Below, piece after piece: positions 1-8,633 of a stretch of DNA of 64,000 nt. The DNA is taken from contig NZ_JAFFPZ010000001.1 of assembly GCF_016918505.1 (NCBI RefSeq), positions 1 to 64,000 of the forward strand, given 5' to 3'. The notes under the pieces were generated by a model, which did not search any database, was not told where the DNA came from, and saw nothing but the letters and a program-made list of their open reading frames with translations. The stretch comes from Desulforhopalus vacuolatus. GTDB lineage: Bacteria > Desulfobacterota > Desulfobulbia > Desulfobulbales > Desulfocapsaceae. Each line of letters begins with the position of its first letter. The stretch's first letter is position 1. The translations under genes and the position numbers were made by a program.

Positions 1-114
1 CGTAATGAAGCAAGACAGCAGGCAGCAGAACAGGCAGCAGCTATGCAAATACACAAACGAAAATGCAGTCCACGACCACGAAAACGGTTAAAAAAGAAAC
101 ATGCAATTTTCTAA
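1..114 (+). CDS. C-terminal end of a CDS cut by the window edge (unknown product)
   Basis: The first reading frame is open from the first base to a TAA stop and would encode 37 residues. They form an Ala/Gln-rich segment followed by a strongly basic tail (HKRKCSPRPRKRLKKK). The composition looks like the charged C-terminal tail of a real protein, but no family can be recognised from so little. No Shine-Dalgarno stands before the single internal ATG, so if the frame is coding the gene starts outside the window. Between its stop and the tRNA (115-317) I see only AT-rich DNA without a convincing ORF. Confidence 0.35.
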   Translation, partial: RNEARQQAAEQAAAMQIHKRKCSPRPRKRLKKKHAIF

Positions 115-317
115 CCGGACACCACTGCAAAGAACCAGTCTTTCGTCCATCTTCAAAGACATTCAGGCGGAATATAGCCATGAAGGCAGTGAACGTCACA
201 CAGAAAAAATTCTAATTTCCACCTCAACACGAGGAACAGGAAGACTTGCAATATTCGTCGATTTCTGGCATGTTGTTTGGCCTGAATATTCCCGTTTGTG
301 GCATATATTTTTCATGC

Positions 318-409
318 GGAGGGGTGGCCGAGCGGCTGAAGGCGGTGCTCTCGAAAAGCATTGTGCGGGTCAGACCGCACCGCGGGTTCGAATCCCGCCT
401 CCTCCGCCA
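318..409 (+). tRNA. tRNA-Ser (anticodon CGA)
   Basis: This is a class II tRNA with acceptor GGAGGGG pairing CTCCTCC (one G-U) before discriminator G and an encoded CCA. The anticodon stem GTGCT/AGCAT closes the loop CTCGAAA, giving anticodon CGA (352-354), which reads UCG. The long variable arm (GTGCGGGTCAGACCGCAC) and the T-loop GTTCGAATC are typical of serine tRNA. No integrase or duplicated 3' end is nearby, so it does not look used as an attachment site here. Confidence 0.97.
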
Positions 410-437
410 ATGTGAAATTCACAAAAGCCCAATAAAA

Positions 438-474
438 AACCCCGAAAGCCAGGACGGCTTTCGGGGTTTTTCTT
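438..474. terminator. Bidirectional rho-independent terminator between tRNA-Ser and nifB
   Basis: A 13-bp perfect stem AACCCCGAAAGCC/GGCTTTCGGGGTT closes a 5-base loop. It is followed by a T-run on the plus strand and preceded by an A-run (AATAAAAAA), so it can stop the tRNA transcript and also the convergent nifE-nifN-nifB transcript. Confidence 0.85.
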
Positions 475-546
475 TACCAGCACAGAGCCCAATGAAATCT
501 CCTGGCATCTGGTGGTATGTGGCAAAACATTCAGACGGTTTGCTCC

Positions 547-1833
547 TCAACCACAGCCGGTGCCGGTCCCCAGGCACTCACCGCCATCGCAACTCTTTTT
601 GGTTCTTCTCTTCAAGGCCGACAGTCCTTTGCCCGTGTAGACTGCCTCCAGTCCCGCTTCGATAAAACCAGACATGGTAATCGGGGTGATTCCTGCCCGG
701 GTGAACACCTCTTTAGGGGAAACTCCCATGTCGCTTACCATTACCGCCCGACAGTCATAGAGCAGCCGTGTCAAGGCTTCCCAGCGTCCCAGACCACCTC
801 CAGGAACGGGTGCCCGACGCTCCTCAATGAGGCTATAGCCATTTTCATCCTTACCATAGATGAGGAATTTCGTTGTTTCTCCCAGGTGCTGATTGACAAG
901 CATTCCTTCCAGGCTGGCCACGGCTACATAGGGCCTCTCCTGGGGAGGAGTCGCAGGCATGCTGGCACACGTCTTGAGGCATCCGGCCATTTCACCTGAT
1001 TTATCTTTCCCCAGCAGTCCAACAGCATCTGCGCGACATCGTCTGCAATGACGCATCTGCGGCAGATGTTTTTCACAGCTGTTTCTCAGTGTATCCATCA
1101 TCGCCTTATCCGGCTCCACCAGATCAGCAAAAGGGGTATCTGCACTGGGCAGCAAGGCCATACAATTAAAGAGATCCACTCCCATCGAGGCCATAACCCG
1201 AGCCGTCTCCTCAGCATGATGGTCATTGACTCCGGGAACAGTGATAAAATTTATTTTGACGGTCACGCCCTTTGATTTCAATTTCTCAACAGCCGCAAAC
1301 TGGCGGGCCATGAGAAGTTCAGCTGCCTGCCGATGGCGATAGAGGATTTTACCATCCCTCACATAACTATAGATGTTTTTGGTGATTTCGGGATCAACGC
1401 CATTCATTGTTACCGTAACGTGGGAGACACCGATATCGGCGACCTCGTCCACATAAGGCGCCAGAGCCAGGCCATTCGTGGAAAGACAGAGAATGAGATC
1501 TGGATAATTCTGGCGAAGGAGCTGCATGGTTCCCAGGGTCTCACTGGCATTGGCAAATGGATCCCCGGGGCCGGCAATACCCGCCACAGAAATACGGGGT
1601 TCGGCAGTCAGCACTTTGTCCATATAGACCAGAGCCTGTTCCGGCGTTAAAACAGTAGAGGTAACTCCAGGTCGTGATTCGTTGACACAGTCATATTTTC
1701 GGTTGCAATAATTACATTTGATATTGCATTTCGGAGCTACCGGCAAATGAACCCGGCCAAATTTACCTTGAACCCCGGCATTGAAACAAGGGTGGCGGGA
1801 AAGGTCCGGGGATGCTGTTAACAAAGTTTTCAT
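547..1833 (-). CDS. nifB: NifB, FeMo-cofactor precursor (NifB-co) synthase
   Basis: This radical-SAM enzyme builds the [8Fe-9S-C] core (NifB-co) of FeMo-co. The N-terminal half has the radical-SAM motif CNIKCNYC (CX3CX2C, about residues 36-43 from the chosen start) followed by the NifB signature cysteine in NRKYDC and the AGPGDP motif. The C-terminal ~110 residues are a NifX/NafY-type cofactor-binding domain (from about PYVAVASLEG), ending in a Cys/Gly-rich tail. The second ATG was chosen because GGAG sits 6 bases before it; an in-frame ATG lies 12 bases upstream. It is last in the nifE-nifN-nifB order, 152 bp after nifN, and I found no good separate sigma-54 box. The fusion layout is the common bacterial form of NifB. 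Confidence 0.97.
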   Translation of the reverse strand: MKTLLTASPDLSRHPCFNAGVQGKFGRVHLPVAPKCNIKCNYCNRKYDCVNESRPGVTSTVLTPEQALVYMDKVLTAEPRISVAGIAGPGDPFANASETLGTMQLLRQNYPDLILCLSTNGLALAPYVDEVADIGVSHVTVTMNGVDPEITKNIYSYVRDGKILYRHRQAAELLMARQFAAVEKLKSKGVTVKINFITVPGVNDHHAEETARVMASMGVDLFNCMALLPSADTPFADLVEPDKAMMDTLRNSCEKHLPQMRHCRRCRADAVGLLGKDKSGEMAGCLKTCASMPATPPQERPYVAVASLEGMLVNQHLGETTKFLIYGKDENGYSLIEERRAPVPGGGLGRWEALTRLLYDCRAVMVSDMGVSPKEVFTRAGITPITMSGFIEAGLEAVYTGKGLSALKRRTKKSCDGGECLGTGTGCG

Positions 1834-1985
1834 AATCTGCTCCATTATAATTTTTGACGTTTACTTTCTTGAGTAATAAAAATCAGATGCAGGGATATCT
1901 GAGGGGAAATTTCTCAGCAAACCCGTGCATATATGAAGGGCTGCGGCAGCTGAAAGTTCACAACTGCAAAACAGGGACAGGCCTC

Positions 1986-3350
1986 TCACATATACGAATA
2001 ACCGACCGGTGAATCGCTCTGCTTTTTGGCAATACAGGCATTCACCACCACATCGAAAAGTTGCTGAGCCCCCCGGTAACCAATGTGGAGAATACGTTGT
2101 CCTCCCATACGGTCATGGATAGGAAAACCCACCCGGATAATCGGGATAGACAGTTTTTGAGCCAGAGGATATCCCTTGGAATGCCCCACAAGAAGATCAG
2201 GGGCAAGCTCTTCCGCCATCTCACTGATCTCATAGAAATCCATTCCTTCATGCACCTGGGGCTGCTCAGGCAATACATCAGCGGTTACCTGCTGAATCAT
2301 CTCGGCCAGCTTGCCGCTCTTCCCACCCGAGGCGCAGAGTACAGGCATGACACCAATCTCAGCCAGGAAGGCAGTCAGACCAACCACGAGGTCTTCCTCG
2401 CCATAGACAATAGCTTTTTTCCCGTAGATATATTTGTGGCTGTCCACATACGCATCCACCAGACGGCCCCGCTCTGCCTGGTGCTTTTCAGGGATGGGCA
2501 AACCACTCAACCGACTCAGGCAGTCAAAAAAAGTATCGGTTGCACTGATCCCCATGGGTATTGGCATTCTGGTATTTTCCACACCAAATTTTTCAGCCAG
2601 CAGGACACCGCTGCTGTCCTTACCCATGGTGTGACCAAACTCAATACTTCCTACACTGCTGTTCATGGCAGCAATGGCTGAAATTGGTGTGCCGCCAGGC
2701 TGTATCTTCTCATAAAACTCGGCAGCTGCGCCGTCCATGGTATCTGAGATATCAGGCAGGATCGTGGCTTTCAGAGGAAAATCAGCTGCAATTTCCTTGA
2801 GATAACGAATATCTGCCGGAGAAACAAAACCTGGCAGGATGTTTATTACCCCACTGCCCATATCCTGCTCTCCATCTCTTCCGGCCAGGGCCTTAACAAC
2901 AGAAGTGACGGCATTATGAAAGCCTTCCATGTGGGTACCGCTGTAGCTTGGTGTACTCACATGAATCATGATCGGTTTTTCCCCTTCCACCTCTTTGTCG
3001 TATTCACAAAGCAGTGACTTCACGTCATCCCCGATGGTCTCGGTAAGACAGGTGGTGGCAATGCCGATAAGCTGCGGCCGATATTTCTGGGTCACATTCA
3101 TCAGACCCAGCTTGAGATTCGCACCACCACCGTAGATTGCATGTTTTTCAGACAGTGATGAAGAGGCGATGTCGATGGGCTCATTATAATGACTGATGAT
3201 ATAGCGCCGCATATATGTGGCACAGCCCTGAGATCCATGCAGATAGGGAACCGCACCTTCAATTCCCTTGAATGCGAGAGACGCGCCCAATGGGGTACAA
3301 AGCTTACAGGCATTCGTGGTAGAGATGTAATTGGGAGGATTTTTTGACAT
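1986..3350 (-). CDS. nifN: NifN, beta-like subunit of the FeMo-co assembly scaffold NifEN
   Basis: NifN pairs with NifE to form the scaffold on which NifB-co is matured with molybdenum and homocitrate. The 454-residue protein has the NifK/NifN pattern: CKLCTPLGAS at the N-terminus, LHGSQGCATY, then TTCLTETIGDD, with the characteristic HGSQGC block that in NifK carries a P-cluster ligand. It lacks the double Cys (GCC) of NifK in the same window, and its position right after nifE supports NifN. The start with MSKNPP is preferred over an upstream in-frame codon because GAGTGAGAG, overlapping the nifE stop, provides the ribosome site. The gap to nifE is only 8 bases, indicating translational coupling. 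Confidence 0.95.
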   Translation of the reverse strand: MSKNPPNYISTTNACKLCTPLGASLAFKGIEGAVPYLHGSQGCATYMRRYIISHYNEPIDIASSSLSEKHAIYGGGANLKLGLMNVTQKYRPQLIGIATTCLTETIGDDVKSLLCEYDKEVEGEKPIMIHVSTPSYSGTHMEGFHNAVTSVVKALAGRDGEQDMGSGVINILPGFVSPADIRYLKEIAADFPLKATILPDISDTMDGAAAEFYEKIQPGGTPISAIAAMNSSVGSIEFGHTMGKDSSGVLLAEKFGVENTRMPIPMGISATDTFFDCLSRLSGLPIPEKHQAERGRLVDAYVDSHKYIYGKKAIVYGEEDLVVGLTAFLAEIGVMPVLCASGGKSGKLAEMIQQVTADVLPEQPQVHEGMDFYEISEMAEELAPDLLVGHSKGYPLAQKLSIPIIRVGFPIHDRMGGQRILHIGYRGAQQLFDVVVNACIAKKQSDSPVGYSYM

Positions 3351-3358
3351 GATTTCTC

Positions 3359-4741
3359 TCACTCGTTGGGGTTGGCAATCGTAATGTCGGACTTTTTCCC
3401 TCGACTGGCACCATTTTGATACGTGAATCGCCACACCGGACTCATCACTGAGGCATAGACTTCTTGAGCAAAATTGAGCATGCCCGAGAATCCCGCCAGG
3501 ATCTCCTTGCGTTCGTGGTTATGATCGCAAAACCCAACCCCCAGTTTAAAGGCAATGGGCCGTTCCTTGACACCGCCAACAAAGAGGTCAACCTTTTGTT
3601 CTTCAAGGAAACTGGTAAGTTCCAGAGCATTGGCATCATCGACGATAACAGTGCCGGGATCGGTGATCTCAGCAAGCTCCCGATACTCCTGTTCCGTACC
3701 GGTCTGGCTGCCAACCATCACCACGTTCATACCAATCAGCCGCAAAGTCTTGACCAGAGAGAACGCCTTAAAGGAACCTCCCACATAGATAGCTGCTTTC
3801 TTCCCCTGCAATGCCTTTTTATAAAAAGCCAGTTTGGGGAGCAGGCTTTCCAGCTCTTCTTTAACCAGCTGCCGGGTCTTTTCCATGATCTCCGGATTTT
3901 TGAAATGTTCGGCCACGTCATAAAGAGCCTGTGCCATATCTTCAATTCCGAAATAGGAGACATGAAAGAAAGGAACTCCATATTTATCTTCCATGATCTG
4001 CGCCAATTCCATAGTCGCCCCGGAGCACTGCACGACGTTCAGGGCTGCACCGTGGGCCCGCTGGAGATCAGCCACTCGACCATCTCCAGTAATATTGGCC
4101 ACAACCTCCACTCCCATGCGCTCAAAGTATTCACGGATTAACCAGATCTCTCCAGCCAGGTTGAAATCCCCCAGGATGTTAATGGAATAAGGGGAAATAC
4201 CAGTCGTATCTCCGGTACCAATAAGCTGGTCCATGGCATTGCAGGCAGCAGTGTATCCAGCCCGCTTATTGCCCATAAAGCCCTCAGACTTGACGGGGAT
4301 CACCGGAATATTTGTTTTACCTGCAACCTCTCTGCACACCGCATCCACATCATCGCCAATAATACCTACGATGCAGGTAGAGTAGACAAAAGCGGCCTTG
4401 GGGCTATGGCGTTCGATGAGTTCAAACAGGGCCCGTTTCAATTTCTTTTCACCGCCGAAAATAACATCCAGCTCCTGCAGATCCGTTGAAAAAGAGAGCC
4501 GATGCAGCTCCGGCCCTGAAGAAAGCGCCCCACGAATGTCCCAGGTATATACTGCACAGCCGATAGGCCCATGGACAAGGTGTATGGCATCGGCAATGGG
4601 ATAGAGGACAACCCGTGAACCACAAAACACACAGGCGCGCTGGCTTACCGCCCCGGCCAGAGAATCTTTGTCACAGGACAAAGCAAAAGGCTCTTTTCCA
4701 GTGCGATAAATTTGTTTTTCCCGGTCTTTCAATAATTCCAT
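3359..4741 (-). CDS. nifE: NifE, alpha-like subunit of the FeMo-co assembly scaffold NifEN
   Basis: This is the scaffold partner of NifN in FeMo-co biosynthesis. The sequence shows NifD-like blocks: CVFCGSRVVLYPIADAIHLV, HGPIGCAVYTWDIRG, FSTDLQELDVIFGGEKKL and a TCIVGIIGDD block equivalent to the NifD third-cysteine region. It lacks NifD's FeMo-co ligand context and is 460 residues, normal for NifE. The start was set at the ATG preceded by AGGAGGAGTGAGC; an upstream in-frame ATG 39 bases away has no such site. It is first in the nifE-nifN-nifB operon, and its upstream region holds a sigma-54 promoter and a NifA site. Confidence 0.95.
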   Translation of the reverse strand: MELLKDREKQIYRTGKEPFALSCDKDSLAGAVSQRACVFCGSRVVLYPIADAIHLVHGPIGCAVYTWDIRGALSSGPELHRLSFSTDLQELDVIFGGEKKLKRALFELIERHSPKAAFVYSTCIVGIIGDDVDAVCREVAGKTNIPVIPVKSEGFMGNKRAGYTAACNAMDQLIGTGDTTGISPYSINILGDFNLAGEIWLIREYFERMGVEVVANITGDGRVADLQRAHGAALNVVQCSGATMELAQIMEDKYGVPFFHVSYFGIEDMAQALYDVAEHFKNPEIMEKTRQLVKEELESLLPKLAFYKKALQGKKAAIYVGGSFKAFSLVKTLRLIGMNVVMVGSQTGTEQEYRELAEITDPGTVIVDDANALELTSFLEEQKVDLFVGGVKERPIAFKLGVGFCDHNHERKEILAGFSGMLNFAQEVYASVMSPVWRFTYQNGASRGKKSDITIANPNE

Positions 4742-4775
4742 GCTCACTCCTCCTGATTGATTTAACAAAGGCTTT

Positions 4776-4791
4776 TGCAACGATCGTGCCC
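4776..4791 (-). promoter_or_regulatory. Sigma-54 (-24/-12) promoter of nifENB
   Basis: On the minus strand the sequence reads GGGCACGATCGTTGCA, which matches TGGCAC-N5-TTGC with the invariant GG-N10-GC. It lies 35 bases upstream of the nifE ATG. Together with the TGT-N10-ACA site farther upstream this is a standard NifA-activated promoter. Confidence 0.85.
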
Positions 4792-4890
4792 AAAAGAATA
4801 TATCTTTTTTTTATATGTGTTTTCAGAGAGATAACGATACAAGCGGAATTATAAATGACAAAAATGAATAGAAATATGGACAACAGGAAT

Positions 4891-4906
4891 TGTCGAGAAG
4901 TTTACA
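4891..4906. promoter_or_regulatory. NifA upstream activator site (TGT-N10-ACA) for nifENB
   Basis: TGTCGAGAAGTTTACA matches the TGT-N10-ACA NifA enhancer consensus exactly. It is about 100 bp upstream of the -24 box, the usual distance for a NifA enhancer. Confidence 0.75.
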
Positions 4907-4996
4907 TAATTGAAGAAATCTCTCTCTTTTGTCATAAGGGAACCCATAAAAAGAGAAGGAATCGGCAGACTGTTTTTCTCTACGCGGAGAGGGGTT

Positions 4997-5114
4997 ATAC
5001 CATTTACATTTTGTATTGGCGGATTCAAAAGCAGGGGTGGAAAAAGGGAGAAAGGAGACATTCGTGATTCCTTTTGCAGTTTGTAACCACGAATGGACAC
5101 GAATTTTCACGAAC
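4997..5114. repeat. Family A dispersed repeat, copy 1
   Basis: It begins ATACCATTTACATTTTGTAT and continues GGCGGATTC and a purine-rich GGGAGAAAGGAGACA tract. About 25 bases later it has the family's other internal phrase, CCACGAATGGACACGAAT. It fills most of the gap between the nifE control region and the proline-racemase gene; no gene is visible here. Confidence 0.7.
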
Positions 5115-5287
5115 AGGGATAACGCATTAAACGAAAACGCGAGTAGAGAAAAGTTACGGATATTTAGACAAACAAAGGGGGGTATGGCAAAAAACGCCAG
5201 GAGCCTGCCGGAGAAAGAACAATCCTTCCCCAACAAACCCCTGGCAGAACCTTTGTTTATGGACACAGATGTCCGGGCATACCACCC

Positions 5288-6307
5288 TTACTCGTCAGGG
5301 TGTTGTGCCGAGAAACTAAATCCATGCCCCAGCGGATCTTCTCTGTCAATGACGAATTGGTGGATTCCGGTTATAAATGCTCTGCCTTCAATTTCAGGAA
5401 TAACTGCCCGCAGTTCTCCTGCAGTTGATTCTTCAATCAGCCTTCCTGTAAAAGTCGTGTTGAAGAGACTGCTATAGACATAAGGTTGATTCAATTTCAA
5501 ATGCCCCTTCTCATGGAGCAGTGCCATTTTGGCACAGGTTCCTGTACCACAAGGTGATCTGTCGACCTGTCCGGCCCCAAAAATAACCACATTTTTAGGC
5601 TGCAGCCCTTCCTCATAAATTTCGACCAAATCTACCTCTGCTTTTTCTCCTGTCGCAGGATGGAGAATGACATGTTCCCTGTTGATCTTCTCTCGAATCT
5701 CCATGCCCCGGGATTGCAGATGTTTAATGTTTTCGACCTGAAGGGCGATTTGGAGATCGCTTGCTTTGACCAGGGCAAAAAAGTTTCCACCATAGGAAAT
5801 ATGAACAGTGATTTCTCCGATGTCGGAGAGTTTGAGCTGGATTGTTTTATAGAGAAAAGCAGGAACATTGCGAATAGTGACAGCCTTAACTTTTGAATTT
5901 TCAGTCTGTACTTTTGCTTTGACCTTTCCTGCGGGTGTATCAAGTACCAGAGAGATAACATTATTTTCTGGTGATGGAATTTCGACCATACCCGTTTCTA
6001 CAAGGGCGGTGACGGCCCCAATTGAACCATGTCCGCACATATCCAGGTAGCCGCCACCATCCATGAAAATTACCCCGATATCAGCATCTGCTGAGGTTGG
6101 AGAGGTGAGAACGGCCCCAAACATGTCTTGATGTCCACGTGGTTCCCACATAAGTGTTTTTCTTAAGTGATCCAGATTTTCCTGCAGCCATTTTTTTTTG
6201 GCTGCCATTGTCTCACCCGGGATATGCGGTATCCCGCCAGTAACTACCCGTGTCGGTTCGCCAGCGGTATGGGAATCGACGGTAGTTATCATGCGTGAAA
6301 ATTCCAT
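5288..6307 (-). CDS. Proline racemase / 4-hydroxyproline 2-epimerase family enzyme
   Basis: Members of this family invert the alpha-carbon of proline or hydroxyproline with two cysteines as acid/base. Both are present: Cys91 in DMCGHGSIG and Cys253 in DRSPCGTGTC. This argues for a racemase/epimerase and against the dehydratase branch, where the first Cys is replaced by Ser or Thr. Length (339 aa) is typical. The start follows AAGGACAGGTAGAAA. It lies downstream of a DctP-DctQ-DctM TRAP transporter on the same strand, so uptake and isomerisation of a (hydroxy)proline-like substrate is a reasonable inference. The exact substrate cannot be told from the sequence. Confidence 0.88.
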   Translation of the reverse strand: MEFSRMITTVDSHTAGEPTRVVTGGIPHIPGETMAAKKKWLQENLDHLRKTLMWEPRGHQDMFGAVLTSPTSADADIGVIFMDGGGYLDMCGHGSIGAVTALVETGMVEIPSPENNVISLVLDTPAGKVKAKVQTENSKVKAVTIRNVPAFLYKTIQLKLSDIGEITVHISYGGNFFALVKASDLQIALQVENIKHLQSRGMEIREKINREHVILHPATGEKAEVDLVEIYEEGLQPKNVVIFGAGQVDRSPCGTGTCAKMALLHEKGHLKLNQPYVYSSLFNTTFTGRLIEESTAGELRAVIPEIEGRAFITGIHQFVIDREDPLGHGFSFSAQHPDE

Positions 6308-6468
6308 TTTCTACCTGTCCTTGTAGTGCCTTAAACCAGAAAGCATGTCATGAAAAACAAGAAATCTGGAAGGTGGATTGAATGTAAAACGTCTAAGGTA
6401 CCAATACCCTTTTGAAGGGAGTTAATTATATTCGATGTTCATTGAAGTTGCCGGGAAACAGCAACACC

Positions 6469-7752
6469 TCATTCATGCAAACCAAACATTCGTGGAATCC
6501 AAAGGATGGCAGCTTCCCAGTAGGTTACAATCAAAAGTACGGAGAAGGCAGCGACAAGGAAGGGTAGCAGCGACTTTGATATTTTCTCGATAGAGAGTTT
6601 CGCAATATTGGCCCCAACAAACAGACACATTCCGACAGGAGGAGTTGCCAGACCAATGACCAGATTTAATACACAAAAAACCCCATAATGCAAAGGGTCA
6701 ACGCCTACCATTTTAACAAGAGGTAAAAAGACCGGCGTCATGATGAGAAGAGCAGGAACGACATCCAGAAACATACCAAAGACCAGCAAGACAATATTGA
6801 TCAATAAAAGAATAATTATCTTATTGTCGGTGAGGGATAACACCGCTTCGGCAACTTGTTGCGGAAAAAACTCTGTTGTAAGGATAAAGGAGAATATTGC
6901 CGCCGTACCCATGAGTATCATTACGGCACCAGTGGTTATTGCCGTTTGAACCAGTTCGTCGACAAATCTTTTGAATGTGATTTTTTTACGTATAAATACA
7001 CCGACAACAAATGCATAAAAAGCTGCAATTCCGGCAGATTCTGTTGGTGTAGCAATCCCTCCGACAATTCCGCCAAGAATTATGACAGGCATCATCAGAG
7101 CGAGTAAGGCATCCTTGGAAATAAGTACCTTTTCGGAAAGAGTAAATACCTTTTCAATACGGGGGAGTTCTTCCTGTGTGGATCTATAAAAAATCACTCC
7201 CATCATTGACAGGGCAAGGAGAATGCCCGGAATGATACCCGCCAGGAACAGTGATCCAATGGAAATACCGGTTATGGAACCGTAGACGATAAACGGAATA
7301 CTTGGAGGGATTATTGGCCCTATTGTTGATGAAATGACAGTTACAGCCGTTGAAAAATCTTTTTTATATCCATCTTTTGTCATACCAGGAATCATGATGG
7401 TCCCGACTGCGGCTGTATCGGAGACTCCCGCACCGGTCATACCAGCAAAAATCATTGAAATGATAACATTTACATAGGCAAGGCCCCCTCGTATACGGCC
7501 GACAAAAATTTTACTGAAATCGATTAACTCAGAAGTCAATCCAGATGCGTTCATCAGATTGCCTGCCAGGATAAATAAGGGGATTGCAGTAAGCAGAAAG
7601 GCATCCATACCGGTAAACATCTTTTGTGCAATTAAGACAAGTGTCACATCATTGATGACCATGTATACAAGGGACGCGACTCCAAGGGAGAATGCGATTG
7701 GGACCCCGCAGATTGCAAAGAAAAGAAAGAGCAAAAACATAATATAGACCAT
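6469..7752 (-). CDS. dctM: TRAP transporter large permease (DctM family)
   Basis: This is the large membrane subunit of a tripartite ATP-independent periplasmic transporter, which drives solute uptake with a sodium or proton gradient. The 427-residue sequence is almost entirely hydrophobic helices (about 11-12), with family blocks such as AGNLMNASGLT near the start, MTGAGVSDTAAVGTIMIPGM around residue 110, PPSIPFIVYG, and a C-terminal NLVIGLATPPVGMCLFVG. It starts one base after the small-permease stop with GGAG 7 bases before its ATG. The neighbouring racemase-family gene suggests an imino-acid substrate. Confidence 0.95.
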   Translation of the reverse strand: MVYIMFLLFLFFAICGVPIAFSLGVASLVYMVINDVTLVLIAQKMFTGMDAFLLTAIPLFILAGNLMNASGLTSELIDFSKIFVGRIRGGLAYVNVIISMIFAGMTGAGVSDTAAVGTIMIPGMTKDGYKKDFSTAVTVISSTIGPIIPPSIPFIVYGSITGISIGSLFLAGIIPGILLALSMMGVIFYRSTQEELPRIEKVFTLSEKVLISKDALLALMMPVIILGGIVGGIATPTESAGIAAFYAFVVGVFIRKKITFKRFVDELVQTAITTGAVMILMGTAAIFSFILTTEFFPQQVAEAVLSLTDNKIIILLLINIVLLVFGMFLDVVPALLIMTPVFLPLVKMVGVDPLHYGVFCVLNLVIGLATPPVGMCLFVGANIAKLSIEKISKSLLPFLVAAFSVLLIVTYWEAAILWIPRMFGLHE

Positions 7753-7753
7753 C

Positions 7754-8278
7754 TTACGTCTCCATTGTTGTAAGTCCTAATATATTCTCCACAACGTTGA
7801 GCAGGACATAGAGAATCATGAAGCCTCCACCGACAGGGATTGCCAGGTAGGGATACCCCATTGGAATTTGCAAACCAAGTGAGATCTGATTCATATTCCT
7901 CATGCTGATTTCTACTCCGCCAACAACCATTGCAAGCAGAAAGACAAACAGAAACGTATCAGCAACAATACTGAGTCGCAGCAGGTTACGAGGAGACATC
8001 CGGCCTTCAAAAATGTTCACTATCACATGTTCTTTCGCACGGAATGCGAGAACCGCACCCAGCAAAGAGACCCATATCATTGTATACCGGAGTAATTCCA
8101 TGGTACCCATATAGGTTATTCCCCAAAAATATCGACCGCAAATGTGGAATATGATCGCAAACATAATGGTCGCAACACCGATAGCCACGACATAGCGCAA
8201 TATCTGGTCAACAACGTTAACAGTGCCTCCCAAACCTTTGGCCACCAGCCTCAAAAGCTTTTTGTATAAGTGGTACAT
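7754..8278 (-). CDS. dctQ: TRAP transporter small permease (DctQ family)
   Basis: This small membrane subunit has four predicted transmembrane helices, with the DctQ pattern GTMELLRYTMIWVSLLGAVL-AFRAKEHV in the middle. The start is placed at the ATG preceded by GGGAGAAGGGTTT; an in-frame ATG 33 bases upstream lacks a ribosome site. It sits between dctP and dctM and is tightly spaced to dctM, so it is part of one transporter. Confidence 0.92.
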   Translation of the reverse strand: MYHLYKKLLRLVAKGLGGTVNVVDQILRYVVAIGVATIMFAIIFHICGRYFWGITYMGTMELLRYTMIWVSLLGAVLAFRAKEHVIVNIFEGRMSPRNLLRLSIVADTFLFVFLLAMVVGGVEISMRNMNQISLGLQIPMGYPYLAIPVGGGFMILYVLLNVVENILGLTTMET

Positions 8279-8633
8279 AAACCCTTCTCCCTGATCTGAC
8301 ATGCCCAACATGGGAGCTGGTTAAGCTGAAGATGGCTCGGCATCTCCACGCTCTGCATGATAAGTAGTTGTTTACGGACTCAGCAAAATTCCAAGAACGC
8401 GTAAGATGAGGTAAACAGCCGAGCAAACGGTTGTACAATCTCAGTCCTTTTCTGTGGTTCTTTGCAAAACCGGCAATTCTGTTTGGAAAAAATGATAGAA
8501 TTACCGGTTTGGTTGCCGTTTTTTCACTGATTAAGATGCCGCGCTGACGAGAAGCGAACGCCTCTCAATTGACTATGTCCATTGGTTCAGCACCGTTACA
8601 TCCATGGTGGAATCAGCTGGCCCTGGACGGGAG
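8279..8633. other. dctP-dctQ intergenic region with a 14-bp imperfect inverted repeat
   Basis: No gene is visible in these bases. At 8467-8510, AAACCGGCAATTCT and AGAATTACCGGTTT can pair with one mismatch around a 16-base loop. Such a stem between a solute-binding-protein gene and its permease genes often protects the upstream mRNA, keeping the binding protein in excess; that role is inferred. Confidence 0.5.

Noticed and set aside
318-474. tRNA-Ser as an integration site of a genomic island carrying nif
   Set aside because: No integrase and no duplicated tRNA 3' end were found in the window.
101-665. Open frames across the tRNA-Ser and its terminator
   Set aside because: They run through a clear tRNA and hairpin, lack ribosome sites and have no coding character.
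1916-1931. Possible sigma-54 box before nifB (minus strand TGCACGGGTTTGC)
   Set aside because: The spacing between the GG and GC halves is one base short and the -24 GG is missing; nifB is more likely read from the nifE promoter.
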